Assembly: GCA_964370225.1 (NCBI GenBank)
Contig: CAYJII010000026.1
Span: 1 to 35,314, forward strand
DNA from: CAYJII01 sp964370225
GTDB lineage: Bacteria; Bacillota; Clostridia; Oscillospirales; Ruminococcaceae
Direction: 5' to 3'
Length of the DNA stretch: 35,314 bases
Shown here: in pieces, positions 16,563 to 24,898 of the stretch
Numbering within the stretch: the first letter of the stretch is position 1
How the letters are laid out: each line of letters opens with the position of its first letter
Translations under genes and position numbers: made by a program
Notes under the pieces: model-generated
What the model saw: only the letters and a program-made list of their open reading frames with translations
The model's database searches: none
What the model was told of the DNA's origin: nothing

Positions 16563-17673
16563 TATGAGTAAACCAAAGTTTAAAAATAAATTCTGGATAG
16601 GCCTAATTATTGTTGTAATCCTATGGCTTGGTGCGCTTGCATTTGGACTGAGCTATCTATGGAACATAATGGCTGAATATGAGATTTCTACTGCAAAACA
16701 CGCATTAAGTGCTGTGGAAAATATGTTTGGTGCAGAAAATTTTGACGAGCTAGTAGGCGGAGGAGCTTTTGAGAAAAACGCTTACGAGAGCGATGAAGAG
16801 CTAGTTTCTGTGTATGAAGCACAGCTAGAAAATGGAGATTTGACATACGCTAGACTAGTAAAGCCAGGTGAAGACGAGTCACAAGATTATGTAGTAAAAT
16901 CTGGCGAAGTAGTTGTGGGCGAGCTGACACTTGCATTTGAAGATAGTGGAACTTTTGGGAAATGGAATATTACTAATACAAAAGCAGTACTACCAATCTG
17001 GGGCGATATAGTGGTTCGTATGCCAACAAATGCTAAGCTTTTTGTAAACGGGTTAGAAGTTGGTGAAGAATACATTTCTCAAACCGATATGCCATACGAT
17101 GAGCTTGAATTTGTAACAGAAAATTATGAAGTACCTACACAAGTAGAGTATACATTAACTGGTTTTTACAACATGCCAGAAGTGGCTGCTACCGATTTTA
17201 ATGGAAACCCATTAACTGTGACATTGAATGAAGAGGCTACATGGGATGTAGAAACTCAAAGCGATAGCACAATAACTACGCTTTATGCTGAGGTTAAGCC
17301 GGCACAAGTTCAGGGAGACCTTACTGCACTTCACGACATGGCGATAAGCGATGCAAAAAAATATTCGTTTTATTTGTCTGAAGATGGTAGTTTCACTAGT
17401 ATCGCTAACAGAATGATTCGAGAGAGTAAAATTTACAATAATATCAGGACAATGGAAACTATGTGGTATACTAACCACACTCATGTAACTTTTACAAACG
17501 AAGCTACAACGAATTTCCAACAATTCACTTCTGATATTTTCACAGTGGATGTAGATTATTTGTACACAGTTTATAGATCGGGTGGTCTTGAATATCCGTT
17601 TGAAACTAATATTAAAATTGTGTATGCAAATGTAGACGGAGACTGGAAAATTACAGATATACAAATAAGATAA
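16555..17673 (+). CDS. Unknown membrane-anchored extracytoplasmic protein
   Basis: 372 residues that I do not recognise. A basic N-terminus (KPKFKNKFW) is followed by one membrane helix (about 13-38), and the rest is predicted outside. It has beta-rich segments, including VVRMPTNAKLFVNGLEVGEE near residue 160, which looks like the small beta domains of TcaA-like or PEGA-type wall proteins. The C-terminus, with DVDYLYTVYRSGG and DGDWKITDIQIR, resembles a NTF2-like fold. I chose ATG 16555, 9 bases after AGGAG and overlapping the NAGPA gene by 8 bases. Its coupling suggests that the two form one complex in the envelope. It is followed by a strong hairpin. Confidence 0.7.
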   Translation: MTNMSKPKFKNKFWIGLIIVVILWLGALAFGLSYLWNIMAEYEISTAKHALSAVENMFGAENFDELVGGGAFEKNAYESDEELVSVYEAQLENGDLTYARLVKPGEDESQDYVVKSGEVVVGELTLAFEDSGTFGKWNITNTKAVLPIWGDIVVRMPTNAKLFVNGLEVGEEYISQTDMPYDELEFVTENYEVPTQVEYTLTGFYNMPEVAATDFNGNPLTVTLNEEATWDVETQSDSTITTLYAEVKPAQVQGDLTALHDMAISDAKKYSFYLSEDGSFTSIANRMIRESKIYNNIRTMETMWYTNHTHVTFTNEATTNFQQFTSDIFTVDVDYLYTVYRSGGLEYPFETNIKIVYANVDGDWKITDIQIR

Positions 17674-17675
17674 TA

Positions 17676-17708
17676 TTTACCTCCCTGTATGGATTTCAGG
17701 GAGGTAAA
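17676..17708. repeat. Strong hairpin without T-tract between unknown gene and PIG-L gene
   Basis: A perfect 12-bp stem, TTTACCTCCCTG (17676-17687) with its complement (17697-17708), and a 9-base loop. It begins just after the stop codon at 17673 and no T-run follows. It could be a weak terminator, an RNA-stabilising element, or a block that changes the ratio of the two genes. Confidence 0.65.
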
Positions 17709-17733
17709 ATAATATACTGCTTTGGAGGATGAA

Positions 17734-19107
17734 ATGAAAAAGTCGATATTTTCACTATTTATAGCTATGACTGTTGTTGGTATTATTGCGTTGATGCAAA
17801 TTGGAGTGTCTGCTAACGAAATAACTGTTGATGATTTTAATATTGTCAATGGCTCAGGGAATGTCTTATCTCAGTTAAAAGACGAAAACACAACAACTGG
17901 AGTTTGGTTTAATGAAAACCAACCGATTACCATTAACTTTGACAAAACTGCAAAAGGAATTTATTTTGTGTGGGAAAGCTATCCAGATGAGGGATATGTT
18001 ATTAGCACAGATGGAAAAGAATATGCGCAAAACACAGGCTTTTTACAAGAGTATATACCTTTTGAGAGTGATGCAAACACAACTATCACAGTGAATACAA
18101 ACTCAAATGCAGAAGTGCTTGAAATTTTGATAGTAGGTGAAGGTGAATTGCCTGAAAGAGTACACAACTGGCAAGCACCACTCGAAAAAGCTGATATCCT
18201 ACTATTGCCGACACATGCAGATGATGAGCATTTATTCTTTGGCTCGGTAATGCCGACATACACAGAGCGTGGAGATGTAGCTATCCAAGTGGCATACATG
18301 GTAAATCATAATACAGAGCCATATCGCAACCAAGAGCTGCTCAACGGACTTTGGGTAGCAGGGGTGCGCAATTATCCGATAATACCACATTTCCCAGATT
18401 TATATAGTAGCAGTTTAGCTCACGCCAAGACGATATACTCTGCCGAGGAAATTATCGATTATCAGATTGAGCTTATAGATAGATTTCAACCGCAAGTTAT
18501 TGTTGCGCACGATTTTGCAGGTGAATATGGACATGGAGCACATATACTTAATACGGACTGTCTTGTACAAGCAATACACCAAAGTGAGTTCCAACCTCCA
18601 AAAGTATATGTTCATTTATACAGTGAAAATGAGATTAAGATTGACATCGACACACCGCTAACTGCTTTTGGTGGCAAGACCGCATTCCAAGTAGCTACAG
18701 ATGCGTTTGCTGAGCATCGCTCGCAACAGCGCTATTTCTCGGTAGATTATAATGGGAAATATGATCTTTCAAAATTTGGGCTTTATTTTTCCACAGTGGG
18801 AGCAGATACCGGAAATGATATGATGGAAAACATCGTTACTTACGAGCAACAACAAATACAGTATGAAGAAGAAGTGAAGAGAATAACAGAGGCTGCATTA
18901 GTTGCTGTGAATGCTACTAGTGAGGCGTGTAAGGCTACATTTGAGATATGGGATGTAATTGCAGCGGAAAAAGAAGCGCAACTGCAGTTAGAGCTTGAAG
19001 AGCAAAAACAAGCACAAATGCTAATGATAATAGTAAGCTCTGCAGTGAGTCTTGCGATAATTATTGTAGTGCTAGTGGTGATTGTGGTGAAAAAGCGAAG
19101 AAGATAG
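17734..19107 (+). CDS. Secreted, C-terminally membrane-anchored PIG-L family deacetylase
   Basis: 457 residues. Signal peptide about 1-27, a beta-rich N-terminal domain (about 30-135), then the PIG-L deacetylase fold (about 152-300) with the zinc motif THADDE (H161, D163, D164) in place of the usual HPDDE and a second motif GEYGHGAH (264-270, third zinc ligand H267 or H270). A Glu/Gln-rich helical stretch (about 370-428) leads to a membrane helix (430-452) and KKRRR. PIG-L enzymes deacetylate GlcNAc-type sugars, so an envelope or substrate glycan outside the cell is the likely target. GGAGG lies 5 bases before ATG 17734; a TTG at 17722 is unlikely. It is the last gene of the envelope glycan cluster. 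Confidence 0.88.
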   Translation: MKKSIFSLFIAMTVVGIIALMQIGVSANEITVDDFNIVNGSGNVLSQLKDENTTTGVWFNENQPITINFDKTAKGIYFVWESYPDEGYVISTDGKEYAQNTGFLQEYIPFESDANTTITVNTNSNAEVLEILIVGEGELPERVHNWQAPLEKADILLLPTHADDEHLFFGSVMPTYTERGDVAIQVAYMVNHNTEPYRNQELLNGLWVAGVRNYPIIPHFPDLYSSSLAHAKTIYSAEEIIDYQIELIDRFQPQVIVAHDFAGEYGHGAHILNTDCLVQAIHQSEFQPPKVYVHLYSENEIKIDIDTPLTAFGGKTAFQVATDAFAEHRSQQRYFSVDYNGKYDLSKFGLYFSTVGADTGNDMMENIVTYEQQQIQYEEEVKRITEAALVAVNATSEACKATFEIWDVIAAEKEAQLQLELEEQKQAQMLMIIVSSAVSLAIIIVVLVVIVVKKRRR

Positions 19108-19167
19108 CTTCACAATCGTTAGGCTTTATGAATACTATGAACTAGACATATTTAGGAGGTCCTGTTC

Positions 19168-19689
19168 ATGAATAATAAAGCAAACAATTTCTTATACAAA
19201 TCAGAAGAAGCCTATCCGATAATTGGTGAGTTAGAGAAAAACCACCATTATGCGAAGATGATGCTTGATAATTACGGTGGAATGGTGTCAGAGATGACCG
19301 CAATTTCACTCTATATTTTCGGAGATATATGTCTGAATGATAAATATAAAAATGTAGCAGATGCTTTTTCAAATATAGCAAGAGTTGAAATGCATCATTT
19401 GCGAATAATGGGAGAGCTGTCAAACAAGCTAGGGCAACTGCCAATATTGCGCACTGTAAATTATAATAGATATATAGATTGGGCGGCATCGTATAATAAA
19501 TACCCTACGAAAATGCTAGTACTGCTCAATTATGCTCTGCATGCAGAACTAGAAGCGATATCAAAATACGAAAGACAAGCAGAGATTATCAAAGATAAAA
19601 CGGTAGTAGCGTGTCTCAAAAGAATAGTGCTCGATGAGAAACTTCATGTCGAGATAATTAATAAATTAATCGGAGAATATACCGCATAA
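19168..19689 (+). CDS. Ferritin-like (rubrerythrin / manganese catalase-type) protein
   Basis: A 173-residue four-helix protein. Likely dimetal ligands are E42 (SEMTA), E74 and H77 (RVEMHHL), E127 or E129 (HAELEA), and E157 and H160 (DEKLH). Two ExxH motifs about 80 residues apart fit the ferritin-like superfamily. No rubredoxin Cys motif is present. Relatives in Clostridia are annotated as ferritin-like or manganese catalase family, and include spore-coat CotJC-type proteins. Oxygen or peroxide defence, or metal binding, is likely, but the exact reaction is unknown. AGGAGGT lies 8 bases before ATG 19168. The gene is followed by its own terminator, and there is no clear terminator between it and the PIG-L gene 60 bases upstream. 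Confidence 0.82.
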   Translation: MNNKANNFLYKSEEAYPIIGELEKNHHYAKMMLDNYGGMVSEMTAISLYIFGDICLNDKYKNVADAFSNIARVEMHHLRIMGELSNKLGQLPILRTVNYNRYIDWAASYNKYPTKMLVLLNYALHAELEAISKYERQAEIIKDKTVVACLKRIVLDEKLHVEIINKLIGEYTA

Positions 19690-19696
19690 TTTAAAC

Positions 19697-19745
19697 AAAG
19701 GCTGAAACAGTTTTTATAAAAACTGCTTCAGCCTTTAAGCTTATT
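19697..19745 (+). terminator. Intrinsic terminator after the ferritin-like gene
   Basis: An 18-bp stem with one mismatch (19697-19714 with 19719-19736), with A-tract and T-tract flanks. It begins 8 bases after the stop codon. Confidence 0.82.
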
Positions 19746-19852
19746 TTTTAAATATCATAGTTTTACATGATGTAATATTTACTATTTTTTGTTAACATAT
19801 ATATAACGAATTGAGATTATATGATAAAATGAATCCGAAAAGGAGAACAATC

Positions 19853-21313
19853 ATGAAAAACATAAAGAAATTGACTTTATTACATTCAAATGATTTGCAT
19901 GGTGATTTTTTTGCAGATAGCGTAGATGAAAAATTAGTTGGCGGGGTGTCTATGTTATCTGGTTACATAGACAAAGTTAGAAGTGAAGAAAACAACGTAA
20001 TCTACGCAATTGCGGGGGATATGTTTAGGGGCTCAGTTATCGACTCGGAATTTAAAGGGATATCAACAATTGAGGTTATGAATTTGATAGCGCCAGATAT
20101 TGTAACCATCGGAAATCACGAGGTTGATTATGGCGTGCCACATTTACTATTTATCGAAAAGTGTGCAAAATTTCCTATAATAAATGCCAATTTGTTTATT
20201 CGCACAAATATGGCAAGGCTTTTTAATCCGCACAAAATTATTGAAATCGATGGCATGAAAATTCTCTTTATCGGAATATTAACAGAGGAAGTTTTAGCTC
20301 AGACAAAAAATGAAGATGTTATCGGTACTTTTTTAGATGTTGGAGAAGCAGCAGATGAGATAGGGAAAATATGCGATACATACAATGCGATAGATATAGA
20401 TTTTACAGTTTTATTGACGCATATTGGTTTTGAGGATGACAAACTCCTAGCGCAAAAGCTAAAACCAGAGTGGGGTGTGGATATAATAATCGGGGGACAT
20501 TCACACACTTTACTGGATGAACCTGAAAAGATAAATGATGTACTAATTGTGCAAGCTGGAATGGGTACGGATCAAATAGGTCGTTTTGACATCATGATAG
20601 ATACAGATTTAAATTCTGTACACGAATACGAGTGGAAAACGATAGCTATAAACGAAGATAACTGTCCTAGAGACTACCCACTTGAAGAAATAATATTGAA
20701 TTATAAGGATGTTGTCGATAAAAAATATGGTAGAATTTTAACTAGACTCCCAGAGAGAGTTACGCACCCTAGTAGGATAATGGAAACGAGTATGGGCAAT
20801 TTATTTTGTGATATTTTACTTGATAGCCTGCGTGTAGATATAGTAATACTGGGCTCTGGGAGCTTTCGAGTCGAATCATTAGGACCCATTGTAAAGCTCT
20901 CGGACTTGATAGAGACTTTCCCGTATGATGGGGTAATTTACATGCTAAATATCACTGGAGCGCAACTGAAAAAAGCATTTAATCACATAATGCGCGACGA
21001 AGCTTTTTTAGGACATACTGAATTTTATCAAGTATCACGTGGATTCAAAATTGTCTATGATAAAGTAGATAAAACTATAAATGAATTTTCACTTGGGGGA
21101 AAAGAAATAGATAATAGTGATATTTTTAGGATAGCTTTACAAGATTTTCATTATAAAAACATGGAAGATTTTTTAGATTTAAGTGCTGATGAGCTGCAAA
21201 TTGAAGAAGCACCAAGAGTATTAGCTGCATCTTGCATAAATGTTTTTGAAGAAGGTTTATCAAATGGATTATCTAAATATAGCAGGATAGATGGACGCAT
21301 TATTTTTAAATAA
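19853..21313 (+). CDS. Cytoplasmic 5'-nucleotidase / UshA-type metallophosphatase
   Basis: 486 residues. The N-terminal calcineurin-like phosphatase domain (about 5-265) has the two-metal motifs NDLHGD (13-18), GDMFRG (55-60), GNHEVDYG (87-94), H190 and GGHSH (214-218). The C-terminal 5-nucleotidase domain (about 295-470) has METSMGNLFCD (310-320) and SDLIETFPYDG. It should remove phosphate from nucleotides or related compounds. Most relatives are exported, but here the protein starts directly at KKLTLLHSNDLHG with no signal peptide, so it is probably cytoplasmic. The substrate-stacking loop usually written NGGVR is changed to LGSGSFRVES. ATG 19853 has AAGGAG about 8 bases upstream; the upstream TTG start is unsupported. 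The next gene follows at 50 bases. Confidence 0.88.
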   Translation: MKNIKKLTLLHSNDLHGDFFADSVDEKLVGGVSMLSGYIDKVRSEENNVIYAIAGDMFRGSVIDSEFKGISTIEVMNLIAPDIVTIGNHEVDYGVPHLLFIEKCAKFPIINANLFIRTNMARLFNPHKIIEIDGMKILFIGILTEEVLAQTKNEDVIGTFLDVGEAADEIGKICDTYNAIDIDFTVLLTHIGFEDDKLLAQKLKPEWGVDIIIGGHSHTLLDEPEKINDVLIVQAGMGTDQIGRFDIMIDTDLNSVHEYEWKTIAINEDNCPRDYPLEEIILNYKDVVDKKYGRILTRLPERVTHPSRIMETSMGNLFCDILLDSLRVDIVILGSGSFRVESLGPIVKLSDLIETFPYDGVIYMLNITGAQLKKAFNHIMRDEAFLGHTEFYQVSRGFKIVYDKVDKTINEFSLGGKEIDNSDIFRIALQDFHYKNMEDFLDLSADELQIEEAPRVLAASCINVFEEGLSNGLSKYSRIDGRIIFK

Positions 21314-21363
21314 AATATATAAACTCAACAAAATTTAATGAAGTAGGATTAGGGGGAATAAAT

Positions 21364-21858
21364 ATGGCAAACAGCAAAACTTTTGTTTTTTCGAAATTAC
21401 CGATGACAGTTGCAGAGCTTAAAGCGTTACCAGAAATTTCACTTAGTACACCTTTTGAAGCAGCGGCATTAACTGTACTTGCTATGCACACATATACCGT
21501 AAATGTTGAGCAGGGGATTGAGATGTTTAATGCTATTAAAGGACCGCAACCTTTGAGTGCATATGACAAGCAATTTTTAAAGGATAGACTAAATGGGAAA
21601 GAGTATCTTCCATGCTCATATTTTGAAGGTTCTTCTCCTGAGAACAACTACACACCAACAATTCCATACACTATCACAATATCCGATAACCCATATTCTT
21701 ATGATGAAGCAGGCTATGTGAAACTTTACATTAAATCCACAGGAGCTGACTCGCCACGACCAGTTAAGTTAAGGGGTAAAGGGGAGCAGTGGTTTTTGTG
21801 GGAGAATATGCTGCTTCCTAGCATTCGAGTACCTGTTGAGGCTGACCCTTGGGCATAA
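21364..21858 (+). CDS. Small conserved protein, resembles DUF6935
   Basis: 164 residues with no signal peptide or membrane segment. It has motifs that look conserved: TPFEAAALTVLAM (29-41), GPQPLSAYDKQFLKDR (60-75), YFEGSSPENNYTPTIPY and GADSPRPVKLRGKGEQW, and it ends in DPWA. I recall this pattern as a Firmicute domain of unknown function (DUF6935), but cannot check it. AGGGGG precedes ATG 21364. The gene follows the metallophosphatase at 50 bases without a terminator, so they probably share a transcript. The aromatic, Gly- and Asn-rich middle suggests a compact beta fold. No function can be assigned. Confidence 0.65.
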   Translation: MANSKTFVFSKLPMTVAELKALPEISLSTPFEAAALTVLAMHTYTVNVEQGIEMFNAIKGPQPLSAYDKQFLKDRLNGKEYLPCSYFEGSSPENNYTPTIPYTITISDNPYSYDEAGYVKLYIKSTGADSPRPVKLRGKGEQWFLWENMLLPSIRVPVEADPWA

Positions 21859-21888
21859 AATATATACCTCAGCTAACTAGAAAATATA

Positions 21889-21917
21889 TTGCTTTTTGTA
21901 AGAAAAAATGATAGAAT
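21889..21917 (+). promoter_or_regulatory. Probable promoter of the response regulator
   Basis: TTGCTT (21889-21894), a 17-base spacer and TAGAAT (21912-21917), about 40 bases before ATG 21957. Confidence 0.55.
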
Positions 21918-21956
21918 TAAGTAATAAATTTGTGGTTGGAAATAGTGGGGTTTATG

Positions 21957-22601
21957 ATGTATAATGTTTTGATTGTTGATGACCAAATAAGTTCGCAGGA
22001 CTTTATGAAATATGCTATCTTACGTGGAAATGACAAATTTCATCTGCAAGCAACATTGACAGATGCTGATGGAGTTAGCACTTATATGAGAAAAAGCAAA
22101 TCGCATGTTGACCTGATATTGATGGACATACATACAAATAACAAAGTGAATGGAATTAAAGTGGCGAGAGAGTTAAAGAAGGTGTTCCCACAGCTTAAGG
22201 TAATTATTTTGACATTTTTAGTCGAAGAAAAGCATATTCAAGAAGCTAAAGAAGCTGGTTGTGATGCTTTTTTTTACAAAGATTATGCGCAAGAGGATTT
22301 GCTTGATGTCATGAATAAAGTCATGCTAGGAGAAAACGTTTTTCCATCGAATATCCCAGTTATCACGATAGGCAGAGCAAAAAGTTCAGATTTTACAAAG
22401 CAAGAACTTCGTGTTTTAAAAGCGAAGGTTAGCGGATATTCTAATGCTGAAATCTGTTCACAACTGAGAATTAAGCCACCGACTTTGGATACTCACATTA
22501 GAAATTTGAAGTATAAAACAGGATATGAAAATATGTTATTGCTTGTATCCGATGTCGCTTCAAAACGATTTATTATTGCAGAGAGAAACCTAGATAATTA
22601 A
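21957..22601 (+). CDS. Orphan NarL/LuxR-type response regulator
   Basis: 214 residues. The receiver domain (about 1-125) has D8 and D9, phosphate acceptor D57 in LILMDIHT, T86 and K108 in FFYKDY. The C-terminal helix-turn-helix (about 145-205) has FTKQELRVLKAKVSGYSNAEICSQL, split here as FTKQELRVLK then KVSGYSNAEICSQL, as in LuxR-type DNA-binding domains. The best starts are ATG 21957, with a GGGG site 6 bases upstream, or ATG 21954. No histidine kinase is next to it, so its partner is elsewhere or it senses another input. A bidirectional terminator follows. It is likely a DNA-binding transcription factor and its targets are unknown. Confidence 0.88.
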   Translation: MYNVLIVDDQISSQDFMKYAILRGNDKFHLQATLTDADGVSTYMRKSKSHVDLILMDIHTNNKVNGIKVARELKKVFPQLKVIILTFLVEEKHIQEAKEAGCDAFFYKDYAQEDLLDVMNKVMLGENVFPSNIPVITIGRAKSSDFTKQELRVLKAKVSGYSNAEICSQLRIKPPTLDTHIRNLKYKTGYENMLLLVSDVASKRFIIAERNLDN

Positions 22602-22640
22602 TATTTATCTTTCACAAGTTAAGTAGAATAATATTGTACG

Positions 22641-22679
22641 AGAAAAGCTGATTGCAACATTGTTGCAATCAGCTTTTCT
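22641..22679. terminator. Bidirectional intrinsic terminator
   Basis: A perfect 18-bp stem with a 3-base loop (22641-22658 with 22662-22679), with AGAAAAG and CTTTTCT ends, between the converging response regulator and HD-GYP genes. Confidence 0.88.
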
Positions 22680-22685
22680 ATTCGT

Positions 22686-23963
22686 TTATTTTGATGAAAG
22701 GTATAAAGTTTTTAGCTCCTTCATTTGCTTTAATAACATATCATATTCAGTAAAAATTTGGTTATATACCTCTTCTACAGGACGTGAAAAATTATCAAGA
22801 GTCTCTTGTAATTCTACATTATTATCAGCGATAAGTTTTACAATATCAGCATCTATTTGATTTTTTTGAGCCATGTCTGTTAATATAGAAATAGCCTTAT
22901 CCCAATCATAAATGCCCTTGTAGCTTCTCTTGCTTATCAAAGCGCTAGTGATATCGGCGATTGCTATTATTCGCATCTCTATGGTAAGATCTTCTGCGCT
23001 TAAGCCTTTTGGATAACCACTGCCATCAAGCTTTTCATGATGATTAACGGCATAATCGATGATGTCTTGGTCGAATAAGTCTTTTAATATTTCCTCGGTA
23101 TATGATGCGTGAGTGCGCATTATAGTCATCTTATCTGTATCAAGTTTACCCTTAAACTCTAAAATGGATTCTGGGATTGCTATCTTTCCAAGGTCATGTA
23201 AAAGCGCGCTATAATATAGTTTTTCCAATGTTTCCTCAGGCAGATTAAGCTTTTCTCCCAAGAACACACTGATAGTAGTCGTATTAACAGAATGGAGCAT
23301 AGTTACAGGGCTTTTAAACTCCATTGAGTAGATTATCATTTTCATGTATTTAACTAAATCGTCAGTTGATAAATCTAGTTTTTCGACCATATTATCGGAC
23401 CACACTTTTGCCTCAGTATTAAGGCTTAATTCATTAATTTTACCATTATCAAGTAGACGTTTAAATGCATCTACATATTTTTGATCGATATGTTTTCCTT
23501 TTGCAAGTTTCTTATGAAGAGTTTCAAAAGAATTATTTTTTAAAGTGCCCACATCAATGTTATCGGCAAAATTTATTAGCTGTGCGTACGAAGCAACAAT
23601 AGGGTCTACATTGGAGAGTAATGCAATAGGAGTGTGATGATATAGTACAGCCTCACAATGCTCTGTAACAGGTGTTAGATACTTTAGAAAGAGATAACCA
23701 TATACAGAATGTTCATCTGCATCTGCAGTCTCAAATTTTAATAAATTGTTGATATCCTCGGTTTTATAAGCACCAATATCGTGAAATATACTCATTAGGA
23801 AAAGTGTCGAAGGATTAAAATGTTCACTATCATCAAGCTCTTCCATTATTTTTGATGCTAAAAATGCAACGCGTTCACCATGGCTAATAAGCCTTTCGTC
23901 AAAAAAACGTAAAGCTTTAGAACACAAAAGAACTATTTTATTTCCACATTTGAATGTTGACAT
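22686..23963 (-). CDS. Tandem HD / HD-GYP phosphodiesterase
   Basis: 425 residues with no membrane segment. A first HD domain (about 20-140) has H28, HDIG at 61-64, YHH at 108-110 and D134. A second, HD-GYP domain (about 210-375) has H224, HDLGK at 256-260, H285, HHEKLDGSGYP at 308-318 and AIADITSALISKRSYK at 334-349. HD-GYP enzymes hydrolyse cyclic-di-GMP, and all expected metal ligands are visible in the second domain. The first is also intact, which is less common, and may act on another phosphate ester or be regulatory. The start ATG 23963 has AAGGG 9 bases upstream. It could be paired in function with the EAL receptor, since both lower cyclic-di-GMP. Soluble, so input signals must come from inside the cell. 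Confidence 0.87.
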   Translation of the reverse strand: MSTFKCGNKIVLLCSKALRFFDERLISHGERVAFLASKIMEELDDSEHFNPSTLFLMSIFHDIGAYKTEDINNLLKFETADADEHSVYGYLFLKYLTPVTEHCEAVLYHHTPIALLSNVDPIVASYAQLINFADNIDVGTLKNNSFETLHKKLAKGKHIDQKYVDAFKRLLDNGKINELSLNTEAKVWSDNMVEKLDLSTDDLVKYMKMIIYSMEFKSPVTMLHSVNTTTISVFLGEKLNLPEETLEKLYYSALLHDLGKIAIPESILEFKGKLDTDKMTIMRTHASYTEEILKDLFDQDIIDYAVNHHEKLDGSGYPKGLSAEDLTIEMRIIAIADITSALISKRSYKGIYDWDKAISILTDMAQKNQIDADIVKLIADNNVELQETLDNFSRPVEEVYNQIFTEYDMLLKQMKELKTLYLSSK

Positions 23964-24035
23964 AATATTTTCCCTTAAAATAAAAGTAGTAGCAATAAGT
24001 GTTATTGAAAAATAAACATTATGCTACTCAATAAT

Positions 24036-24065
24036 AGTATACCACAAAAGCTATATAAAGTCACT
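24036..24065 (-). promoter_or_regulatory. Possible extended -10 promoter of the HD-GYP gene
   Basis: Minus strand TGGTATACT, an extended -10 of the type TGnTATAAT, with the hexamer at 24036-24041. A -35-like GTGACT lies at a normal distance but matches consensus only partly. Confidence 0.4.
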
Positions 24066-24191
24066 TATCAAATTGTACAATAATCTTATGGTTTTTTAAT
24101 GTAGAAAAAATATAAAAACAATAAAAGTATAAAAACTTGTGACTAAGATAAGTAGACTGCTACAGGTTGTTGAAAACATAGTCTGTTACGT

Positions 24192-24228
24192 AAAAAGTTC
24201 GAGTAGCAAAAAGATACTCGAACTTTTT
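24192..24228. terminator. Intrinsic terminator after the Cys-rich gene
   Basis: A perfect 14-bp stem AAAAAGTTCGAGTA/TACTCGAACTTTTT (24192-24205 with 24215-24228) and a 9-base loop. It lies 6 bases past the stop of the minus-strand gene at 24235. Confidence 0.85.
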
Positions 24229-24234
24229 ATGATA

Positions 24235-24849
24235 TTAAAATCTAATTTTTGATGGAGCATAAACATTTCCACCTATATGTGAGGAGGAGTATTTATGTTC
24301 AATTGTACAATAATTAGGACAAACTTCTTGTTTGCATGCGCAATTAGTTTGCGGTTGTGGAGCGCAAGTTTTACTGCATTTCTCACAGGTGCATCCACTA
24401 GGCTTTTCACAATTGAAGCTATCAGGAGGAGTAACTCTATATTTGTACTCTCCACATGGTGTGTACCCTGGGTCTGTGCAAGCGTGGCAGTTGCCTGTGT
24501 TATCTTCAATGATTCTTTCAGTGCCTGTTGCTGATTTGTTTACTAAGACTTTATATTTTGCGCAAGGGTCATCAACACATAAATCGAACTGATAAAAACC
24601 ATTGCAATCACTTACAGTGTGAGCAATACCTTGATATAGACATTTGCCTTCACAGTCTGTAACAATTTTAATAAGCTTTAGCAGTGCATTTGGCACAGCC
24701 TCGCCACGACAATTTACAATTTGTCCCCACAATCTAACTGAGTTAAACTCCGAAACAACGATGTCTGCTTTAATTTCAGAGTCACATCCCTGTGGCATTA
24801 CATCAATTGAGTTTCCATTTATCATACTTAAATCACAATTATTATTCAT
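24235..24849 (-). CDS. Cysteine-rich protein with carboxypeptidase-regulatory-like (Ig) domain, possible coat protein
   Basis: 204 residues with about 20 cysteines. The middle (about 38-115) looks like a carboxypeptidase-regulatory-like beta sandwich, with LWGQIVNCRGEAVPNALLKL (39-58), SDCNGFYQFDLC (about 81-92) and YKVLVNK. The C-terminal 80 residues are Cys-, Pro- and Thr-rich (GCTCEKCSKTC, NCACKQEVC) and could be cross-linked by disulfides or bind metal. There is no signal peptide, as in spore-coat proteins made in the mother cell. A sigma-K-like promoter lies just upstream. AAGGT precedes ATG 24849. It stands alone with its own terminator. I do not recognise a named family; a coat or exosporium role is inference. 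Confidence 0.7.
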   Translation of the reverse strand: MNNNCDLSMINGNSIDVMPQGCDSEIKADIVVSEFNSVRLWGQIVNCRGEAVPNALLKLIKIVTDCEGKCLYQGIAHTVSDCNGFYQFDLCVDDPCAKYKVLVNKSATGTERIIEDNTGNCHACTDPGYTPCGEYKYRVTPPDSFNCEKPSGCTCEKCSKTCAPQPQTNCACKQEVCPNYCTIEHKYSSSHIGGNVYAPSKIRF

Positions 24850-24898
24850 ATTAATTTTCTACCTTTCAGCATAAATTGAGAGGAAGTATGCTGTCTTA

